Of a DNA stretch of 64,000 nt, positions 56,873 to 64,000 are shown piece by piece. The notes under the pieces are model-generated. The model searched no databases. It saw only the letters and a program-made list of their open reading frames with translations, and was not told the origin of the DNA. The DNA comes from Telopea speciosissima (lineage: Eukaryota > Streptophyta > Magnoliopsida > Proteales > Proteaceae): NCBI RefSeq assembly GCF_018873765.1, contig NC_057916.1, positions 27,193,501 through 27,257,500 of the forward strand, given 5' to 3'. A program made the position numbers and the translations under genes. The number at the start of each line of letters is the position of its first letter. Position 1 is the first letter of the stretch.

Positions 56873-57371
56873 CATTGCATTGCTTGCATAAATTTTCGGT
56901 GAAGTATAGGGCCCATCACCTCAATGGCGCAACCTAACAAATGTTAGAGAGTTTATAACAAGAAACGGGCACCTCACTGGAAGACAAAAGCGAACCTAAA
57001 CCATTAAGAGAGAGAGAGGGAATTGGAAAAGTGTAAGTTTCTTTTACCCTTTCCTGTTTGTCTTATTGTGGAAGGAGGAACAAAAGCTGCAAATTGATTG
57101 GAAAATAGTTGTTGTTGGACTTGGGAGTTGGAGGGAGAGAGTGAGACAACAGTGAAGGACAAATCTACAACGACGACTCATATAGAAATTGAAATTGCGA
57201 GAGAAATTTCAATTGGTGCTGGATCTTTGAACAGTGGGTGAACAGTGCTATTGGAGAGTGCAGCTCCTCGCAAAAGGCCGAAGATGACAGGAACAAGTTG
57301 AAGGAGAAGAAAGAGTTGAGATGGAGGAAGATGAGGTTGCAACGATGGAAGCAAGGGAAGAAGGGTTTGGG

Positions 57372-57641
57372 TAGGAATGTAAACGGATCAGATTCGGCTC
57401 GGATAGTGCTATATCCACATCCGCATCCGATTAGCTTTCGGACGGATTCAGATAGTGCTAAACGGATACGGACACGGATACGGATCTGATATTTTATCTG
57501 TTTACATGTAAATATAACTTTTCGGATAGCTATAGCCTATCCGTATCCGCATCCGTTTAGCTATCGGACGGAACCGGATAGTGCTAAACGGATACGGACA
57601 TGGATACGAAAACGGATTTCGACTATTCATTTACATCCCTA
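57372..57641. mobile_element. CGGATAC/GTATCCG-word hAT-like MITE, perfect TSD GGTTTGGG
   Basis: A 270-bp element begins TAGGAATGTAAACGGAT and ends ATTTACATCCCTA. Flanks are perfect GGTTTGGG at 57364-57371 and 57642-57649. The interior is a dense array of CGGATAC, GTATCCG and CATCCG in both orientations. It is nested in the MULE-like element 56021-57807. Confidence 0.88.
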
Positions 57642-57807
57642 GGTTTGGGTTACATAATGAAGGGTGATATGGCCATTTTTTTATTTTTTGCTTCAACTAA
57701 CAGTTTCAACTTAACGGACTGGGTTTATTTTGTAAGCCCCACCATAGTCCAGGGGAGGTACATGTAATTGGACCAAACCATAGGGGTGGTACATGTAATT
57801 TGCTCTA

Positions 57808-58002
57808 ATTTTTATATCAATTTTGCCATTCTACCCTTGCATTGATTACAACAGTTCACTTGTAAAACAAATCTAAAAGATGGAGAGGAAAAAATTTGGA
57901 TGGTGAAAATAAAAAGACATGCAAAATAGATGCTTTGACTGTCCCACCTTAAACTCTGTTCTATTCCAAAGGGGACAGTCATTATGGGACAGAGGGAGTA
58001 GG
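57808..58002. repeat. Right end of a Stowaway-like MITE
   Basis: CATTATGGGACAGAGGGAGTA at about 57981-58000 is the complement of the common Tc1/mariner-type MITE end (CTCCCTCTGTCCC). The left end may lie before the MULE at about 55937-55975. The right end was hit by the element at 58003. Confidence 0.5.
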
Positions 58003-58683
58003 CATAATACTAAAACTCGGGTCTCAGTACCAACTCGGCCCTTGGAAAAACCGAGTCGAGTCGAGTCGAGATGTTGCCGAGTTGGTGCATTTTTTTTTCG
58101 ATTCGAAGCCTTAACTCGGTGGGTTTTAGACCTAGTTTGGGTCTGAAACTTGGTATTCAGCCTATTTTAGGCTATTTAAACACAATGACACTATCAGATT
58201 TTGCAAAAACAAAGTTCAAATATGAGTTTCAATTCGGACCATAGATTGGTAGGCGATGACGTAATAAAATACCCTACTCCACACATAATTTAGTAATAGA
58301 AAGCAAGCAAAACATTCTATTAATAGCTAAACAACTTAAATAAGAATTAGAAATGTTAAAGTGATACATCAAACTGTTTAACAGTGTTACAACTATCATC
58401 ACATAAAATGACTTTGAATCAAGTATTCAGTCCCCGCTAGTGTCACATAGTCTTCCCATGACATAGTGTTGCTGTAATGTTGCATATAGTGCTCCACATC
58501 AAGCATATAAGAGTTCTGTCGAGTTAGGTAAGTAAATACATAGTAGATGGGTCATTTCCATGGGTCAACCCGAGATCCGAGATCTCGGCGAGATATTGCA
58601 CTTTTAGGTACCGTATGCCATTTCGTCTTGGTTTCTCAGAAAACTGAGAAACTTGCCGAGATCTCGCGAGTTCTTGAACTATG
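58003..58683. mobile_element. CGAGATCTCG/CTCGG-word element, perfect TSD GGAGTAGG
   Basis: A 681-bp element starts CATAATACTAAAACTCGG and ends CGAGTTCTTGAACTATG. Flanks are perfect GGAGTAGG at 57995-58002 and 58684-58691. Word arrays (CGAGTCGAG, CCGAGTT, GAGATCTCG) sit only near the two ends. The ~400-bp middle is ordinary AT-rich sequence without coding. Confidence 0.88.
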
Positions 58684-58691
58684 GGAGTAGG

Positions 58692-59914
58692 ACTATAGAG
58701 TTGCAGTTTTCCTACTCAGTTTTTGAGTCCATTTATGCTCTTTCAGTCTATTAATAGTCAAGTAATTGTGCTTTGAGTTGTTCTAGGATTTAGCGAGTTC
58801 TAGTCATAGACTCATAGCAGGAGTCAGATTCTTAAGAGTCCTATATAAGCATATATACCCTGGAAGTAACCCTGCCCTCAAGCCATATAAGTGGATTGGA
58901 ATAAAAGTAGAATTTCTAATGGTTTGATCGTTTATGAATTGTTAACTGTGGCCAAAGGTATTTTCTTTGATTTCTTATTTCTGTTTTCTCTTGAGTTGGT
59001 TCTTAGTTGTGGACCCAGTCTAGTCTTAAGTTGTAATTGCTTTTATATTTAATATATATAGATCCCCCGCCCACGGTTTGAACATTCTGCTCACAAATCA
59101 AAACATGGGCCATGTTCTCGTCTTCTATCATCTTCTCTTCTTCTCCTCAACTTCTCTTTTCTCTTCTCTTCTCTCTTTCTTATGTCCGGGTATTGATTCA
59201 GGTTCTGTTATTGTCACAATAAGCAAGTTAAACAGATTTTCTCGGCATATGTATTATTCTCCTTACTCTTCTTGAATGTTTTTACATTGATGCGCTTTAA
59301 CATCAATTTTGTATCACTGAATAATCTCACTAGACTTCTCTATCATACAACCTGAGTTCACAATGTGGGAAACTTGCGGGAAACCTTCAATGTAATCACA
59401 TCATAGTATCATACCAAAAAATGTTCCAACAAACTGGCCTAATCCAACATCAAGGATAAATTAAAAACCTCTTATTCACCAAAATGTCAGCATCATTGAC
59501 TTATGCAACTATATGAAAGTAGACGCTTCTCTATATTACAAGCCAACAAACACTCTGCATCTCACTTATGTGGAATTGTGAATGACCAAATCATCTCTCA
59601 CAAGATCAACTTGAAATTTTACAAATAAAAAAAAAAACTCATTTAGAGATGTACGAAACTTAACTTCTTCCACAATCCAGATTTATTTATTGACTTCTCA
59701 AACTGAAACAGCAAAGATGACACAACTAAACATCTGACCCAGGTCACTGTAACAAAATCAGCAAATGAGTAAATGACATCCATACTAAAAACCGAATTGC
59801 TATCCAGGAAAATAGAAATACATTTTTACAAGTGCCCTCTTCAAACCCTAGGTTACATGGATGTGCGTGCCAGAATCAGAATCCAACAAGAGTTAAGAGT
59901 TGTTACAGTAAATC
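58692..59914. other. Intergenic; no gene recognised
   Basis: There is a TATA-like CCTATATAAGC near 58840 and a C/T-rich patch at 59120-59180. Frames here show no domain. Confidence 0.35.
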
Positions 59915-60148
59915 TGTTAGGGAAGGGCCAGAACTGGTAAGATGGAGAATTAGTTCCAGTTGGAGGAAGAGAGAAAAAGGAGATACAGAGGGAAAGACAG
60001 TTTATTAGTGACCCACACAGTATCACTATTTATATATGTGAGTAAGAAATTACAAGTATGGCACTTACAATGCTGGATATTACAACTAAAGAAATAAACA
60101 CGAAGTTCCATGTATACTCTAATACCCTTACATACTACTATTCTAACA
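59915..60148 (-). mobile_element. Solo-LTR-like sequence without matching TSD
   Basis: Read on the minus strand it starts TGTTAGAATAGTAG, has ACATATATAAATAG (TATA box) near 60033, and ends CCCTTCCCTAACA: 234 bp with TG...CA ends. The flanking five bases (AAATC, AGAAG) do not match, so a rearrangement or a misread end is possible. Confidence 0.5.
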
Positions 60149-60590
60149 AGAAGGATGTGGGATGTCAGACTAAATAACAGCATAACAGGTACACTTCAAG
60201 ACCTCCTCTTCCTCAATGCTCCGTTGGAGATGGAGAAAATGGATAGATAATGTTCCCACACCTCTCCTGATCCTGCCGTTCTTTTTCTTCTTCATCTTTA
60301 TATTCTTTTCTTTGTTAAAGGGACAAATGCCCCACCCCAAAGTCAATGGAACCCCCCCACCCTTTTTTTTAGGGGGGGGGGGGGAGGGGGGGGAGTGTTA
60401 TGGATAGTAATTAACACACAAATCACCAGACATGGTTTAACTGTATATCTAGCTAAAAACATAAATCACTATGCATCGTTGAACTGCATATCTAAAATAG
60501 CTCAGGATGGGTGCTCTAATCAGAACAAGGCAATAGTCAGGTACTGGTATGTTGTACATCAAAGCACTTCCAGATTACCAGTCACTTCTG
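60149..60590. other. Spacer with poly(G) tract
   Basis: There is a long G-rich tract near 60372-60393 and no gene. The right edge is the left target duplication of the next LINE. Confidence 0.4.
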
Positions 60591-60604
60591 GCAGCTATAT
60601 AATT

Positions 60605-62614
60605 TTTTTTGGGTGAATAAAAAATTCATTACCAAAGAGAAAGAGAAATACAGCAGCCCTCAAATTAGGAGGGAGGGGAGAAGAAAAAGAGGAAAATACA
60701 AAAAGGCAAAGACTCAGAGAGAGGAGTCAGAAACCCGACGAGAGATAGAGGTAAGCCCATGGTACAAAATTCCGCGATATATCGCCAATATAGCGTGAAA
60801 TTTCGGTAATTTCGGTAGGGCCGAGACGAGATGTGAAGGCGAAACCAAAAAAGACAAAATTTCGACGATATTTCGTAACATTTCGACGATATACCGAAAT
60901 ATCGCCGAAATGTTACAAAAGACCTCACGTGACTCATTAAACCATGGTTATAAATACCATATTTCGCCAGCTAACAGTCGAAATATCGACCGAGAGCTGG
61001 GCAGAAGCTATTTTTGGCCAGCTACACTCGTTTCTTCTTTGAAACTATACCGTGGTCCACATATGTCCTTCAAACAGAGAGCAATGGACGTCGACTCCAG
61101 CGGGCCATGAGTGGGGTTGAGCCAGGAAGGCACAACAACTATTATTAGCACTTGTGAGTTGTGACTTGTGAGTCTTGTGAGTCTTGTCTCTTGTAAGTTG
61201 TAAGTTGTGATTTCACCGATTTGTGAAATTGTGAGTTGTGACTTTGTGTATTGCCTATTAAAGTATTGCCTATTGACCATTAAGTCATTGACTATTATGG
61301 AGATTATGAGAATATGATTTATGAATTATGTCTTATGAGTTTTAATTACTTTGTTTAATTTTCTTTTATGTCTTTAACTGCCTAATCAATGTGTATTTAA
61401 CTATTTATATACATTAAGGTCGGTAACCGTATACTATCAATCAAGGGTGAAAGCCCAAAACACCACTTTGAGTTCATTTTTTTGCAATATGAAGGTTTAA
61501 ATGTGTTTATTTAGCTTAAATAAGGGTGTCCATGAAGTATCACGCCTAGATATGGCCAAAAACCCACCGAGATGGACTCCCAAAATATTACAGAAAAAAA
61601 TGCAATATTTCGGCGAAATTTCGCCATATTTCGGATATCTCGGTAGGCCCGAGATACCGATATATCGCGAAATTTAATACCTTGGGTAAGCCCCCAGAAT
61701 ACAACAATGAGTCTGTTCCTTGGGGTATCAATACAAGTGGAGGGGGACGAGCTAAGTTTAGTTTTAATCTCAAAGAAAATGGAATCCCAAATCTGCTAAA
61801 GTGAGCGGGATTTGGTCGTCCATTTCCTGAGGTTGCATTCCATCCAAATATGATTGATGACAACACAAAAAGCCAGCTTTCCGACCATGTCACAAAGGGA
61901 GTGGCCACCATAAGTCATATCAGCCCAAACCCATTCTCTGTCAAAAAGAAGAATCCTACGGTTTCTTGGCCAGCATTTAGCGAGGATGCTTTTCCATATA
62001 GAGGAAGAGAAAGGACAAGCAAAGAAGAGATGATTTGAGTCCTCGACCGCATTCCAACAAAGATCACAGCTTGGGGAGACCGCAATATGCCGGTGCCGAA
62101 GAAAGGCCTGCGTTGGAAGACAATCTGAAAAAACTCTCCATGTTGTAAAGCAATGGCGGGGGATGTGGTACTTGAACCAGACCAGATTCCTCCAAGGGGC
62201 AGAGGGTTGCGAGAGCGGATATGATCCCAAGCGGCTTTGGAACTGAAGGAGCCCGAAGAGTTCGGCGGCCAAGTAACACAATCACCTCTATTATGGGGTC
62301 TCCTAGAGATAGGAGGCAATATATTCCAAATGTTATTGAGCGCAGGGCTGGAGGAGGACGGGGGAGACCAGCCACTCGGATCAAGAATATCAGCCACCAA
62401 AGATGTACGAGAGAGACCAGAGCCATAGATAATTCTAAAGCTGACTTGATGAAGAAGAATTCCCAAAGGGTGCCAGTGATCAAGCCAAAGCAAGGTGGGT
62501 GCTCCATCGCCAATGCAAGATTGGATAGCTCCTTGAACAGAAGAGCGATTAGATAGGATCTTGCGCCAAACCCAAGAAGCATCTGAAGAGGCTGAGACTG
62601 TCCAAACCCAAGAA
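60605..62614 (-). mobile_element. 5'-truncated L1 LINE, 14-bp TSD, with nested element
   Basis: It lies on the minus strand with 3' poly(A), seen as T8 at 60603-60610. Perfect GCAGCTATATAATT occurs at 60591-60604 and 62615-62628. Coding remnants over 61690-62600 show a zf-RVT domain: HIPRHCFTTWRVFSDCLPTQ, CDLCWNAVEDSNHLFFACPF and SSSIWKSIL. Frame is broken by indels across three frames. An independent 927-bp element interrupts it at 60758-61684. It is related to the LINE at 40473-41389. Confidence 0.93.
60758..61684. mobile_element. CGAAATTTCG-word element nested in LINE, TSD GGTAAGCC
   Basis: The left end is CATGGTACAAAATTCCGCG and the right end CGCGAAATTTAATACCTTG, with inverted ends of about 25 bp continuing into CGATATATCG. 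Flanks are perfect GGTAAGCC at 60750-60757 and 61685-61692. Word arrays (CGAAATATCG, ATTTCGACG) occupy about 200 bp at the left and 80 bp at the right. The middle holds a GTGAGTTGTGACTTG-type imperfect repeat (about 61150-61260) and AT-rich sequence. Confidence 0.9.
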
Positions 62615-62677
62615 GCAGCTATATAATTGCTTCTATTTATAATAGAATATAAACAAAACGCCTACTTCTAATTTCAC

Positions 62678-64000
62678 CATAGTTATCAAGGTGGCAAGGC
62701 GACCACGGCGTTTGAGGGCCTTTCTAAGCGCCTTGGCGATAGGGCCGCCACAAGGCGTCGCCTTGGCGAACAAGGCGTTCTAGTATTCTTTTTCTTATAT
62801 AACCATTTTATTTGGTACAAATAGCATATTAAAACAATAGGACAATGGGACATGGAGGGAGATTCTAGAGTCCTCGACTAAGGAATCGCCGATGGGGGTG
62901 GAGGCTGGAGGAGCAGCAGCAGCAGCATAAGAAAAAAAAAACGAAAAATCAAGGGGACAATGGGACATGGAGGCGCAGCAGAAGAATAAGAAAAGTAGAA
63001 GAGAAGAATAAGAAGAGTAGAAGGTTACTTACCTTGCTGGAAATGTGGTAGTCGGAGGAAGCTCCGTCGGAATCAAAGCAGCTGGCAAGAGAAGACCAAT
63101 ACCGGAATTGATGGAGACTTGGAGTTGTTCCTTCACCGCAGGTTTTTTCTCCCAAACCCAAATAACGAAGATGAAAAGTCGAGGGTTTCAGTTTTGGACT
63201 TTAGTTGAAAAAGAAGAAGAAAAAATCTTTTATACCCTTGATAACATGTATCTCAGTTTAGATAATACATACACCAGGCAATGAAAAGTTAGTAAATAGA
63301 ATAAAACAATAAAAATAAATAAATGGGGTTTTTATAGTATTGATCCAATGTATCTCAGTGTAGATACTCCATATACACTTTCAAATAATAAGTTAGGAAA
63401 TAGAATAAAAAAGTAAATACATAAAATAAATTTAACAACAAAAAGCGACCGCCTTGGTCACAAGGCGTCCTAAGACCAAGGCGGTCGCCTTTCTTACATA
63501 CCATAGTTGTCACGGCGTCACGGCGATCCAAGTCGGTGGAGGGGTGTCACGTCGATATATCGACATGTCGCCCACCATGGCGTTGCCATGGCGAGCATAT
63601 CGACCATGTTTTATTTTTTATTTTCTCTATTTTTAATGTTTTAATAGATGTATACTCGAGCCATGTTTTATTTTTTCTCTATTGTTTCTCAAGTTTTAAG
63701 AAGAAAATTCAGAAATCGAAGAAGAAATCGAAGAGGGAAAGAAGAAATCGAAAGAAATCGAAGAGGGAAAGAAGACAGGAAGAAGAAATCGAAGAAGAAA
63801 TCGAAGAGGGAAAGAAGAAATCGAAAGAAATCAAAGAGGAAAAGAAGAAATCGAAGAGGGAAGAAGAAATCGAAGAGGGAAAAAGAGACAGGAAAAAGAA
63901 ATCAAAGAGGGACGCCATGGCGTAGGTCGCCATGCAACCTTCTCCAGCGCCAGGACGCCATGGCGACGCCATGACAACTATGTTACATATCATAAGGCGC
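62678..64000. mobile_element. AAGGCG/CGCCTT-word element, right end outside the window
   Basis: It begins CATAGTTATCAAGG at 62678 and is rich in AAGGCG, CGCCTTGG and GGCGACC to about 62785. The same words recur at 63445-63490 and again after the nested insertion (ATAAGGCGC at the window end). The middle holds ordinary sequence. Because the window ends at 64000, its right terminus and TSD cannot be seen. Confidence 0.7.
63502..63982. mobile_element. GGCG/CGCC-word element nested in the previous one, TSD TTACATAY
   Basis: A 481-bp element starts CATAGTTGTCACGGCG and ends CGCCATGACAACTATG. Flanks are TTACATAC (63494-63501) and TTACATAT (63983-63990), 7/8. The interior has a GAAGAAATCGAAGAGGGAAA minisatellite (about 63715-63910). 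Its conceptual translation, a Lys/Arg/Glu-rich frame, is a by-product of that repeat. Confidence 0.88.

Larger units (their letters stand above)
56021..57807. mobile_element. MULE-like element with TAGAGCAAATTACATGTACC ends
   Basis: The left end TAGAGCAAATTACATGTACC at 56021 is mirrored at 57807, and the arms remain alignable through GTGGTTTGGTCCAATTACA. Inner similarity is limited to about 60-100 bp. The flanks (AATTATTTT and ATTTTTATA) are not a clean duplication. The interior carries a 2 x ~190-bp tandem repeat, a GT/GA microsatellite and a nested 8-bp-TSD element. No transposase is found. Confidence 0.7.

Noticed and set aside
57364-57649. CRISPR-like or satellite array of GGATAC repeats
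   Set aside because: Repeats are in both orientations without regular spacers and lie within a TIR element with an 8-bp TSD.
63536-63993. Lys/Arg/Glu-rich open frames at the end of the window
   Set aside because: They are a by-product of the GAAGAAATCGAAGAGG minisatellite in a mobile element.

Overview
The window is nuclear DNA from a flowering plant. It holds four plant genes with spliced or plant-type structure, set in about 50 kb of transposon-derived sequence. The plant is probably an early-diverging angiosperm (basal eudicot or magnoliid); that placement rests only on the repeat style and is weak. The host genes all have close plant homologues: a GH17 beta-1,3-glucanase with an X8 module, a P-class PPR protein matching Arabidopsis At4g11690/ABO8, a three-repeat MYB (MYB3R), and the C-terminal exons of the N-degron E3 ligase PRT6.

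Layout. At 1-12 kb there are two MULE elements with perfect 9-bp target duplications (205-1642 and 8597-9951). The first carries exon 1 of a protein disulfide isomerase. An old ~1.6-kb tandem duplication and several short repeats lie between and after them. At 12.2-13.9 kb is the glucanase gene (+), and at 15.5-17.2 kb the intronless PPR gene (+). At 17.7-21.1 kb there are a LINE tail, a decayed plastid 16S rRNA fragment and several small foldback elements. At 21.5-29.7 kb is the MYB3R gene (+, seven coding exons), with AACGG boxes and an E2F-like site upstream. At 30-37 kb there are LINE fragments and small elements, including a 28-bp dead-on-arrival RTE insertion. At 37-49.8 kb is a dense transposon nest: an RTE LINE, an L1-type LINE interrupted by an Au-like SINE, a coding-deficient LTR element with TSD ATCCT, a solo LTR with TSD ATATC, and a defective Ty1/copia element with TSD CTCTT. 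At 50.6-53.4 kb are the last seven exons of PRT6 (-). At 53.8-64 kb is another nest: a third MULE, a fourth MULE-like element, a LINE with a 14-bp TSD, and several 8-bp-TSD elements sitting inside them.

The most striking recurring structure is a set of short non-coding elements. Most are flanked by 8-bp duplications and several begin CATAGTT, CATGGTT or a close variant. Each subfamily is filled with its own short word in both orientations, for example GATAC/GTATC, CGAAAT/ATTTCG, AAGGCG/CGCCTT, CGAGATCTCG or CGGATAC/GTATCCG. At least ten such elements can be delimited here. I read them as hAT-type non-autonomous elements whose words are subterminal transposase-binding arrays. That reading is inference.

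The host genes do not form a pathway or operon. All exon structures were read by eye from splice consensus, reading frame and remembered family homology. No alignment or database search was run.
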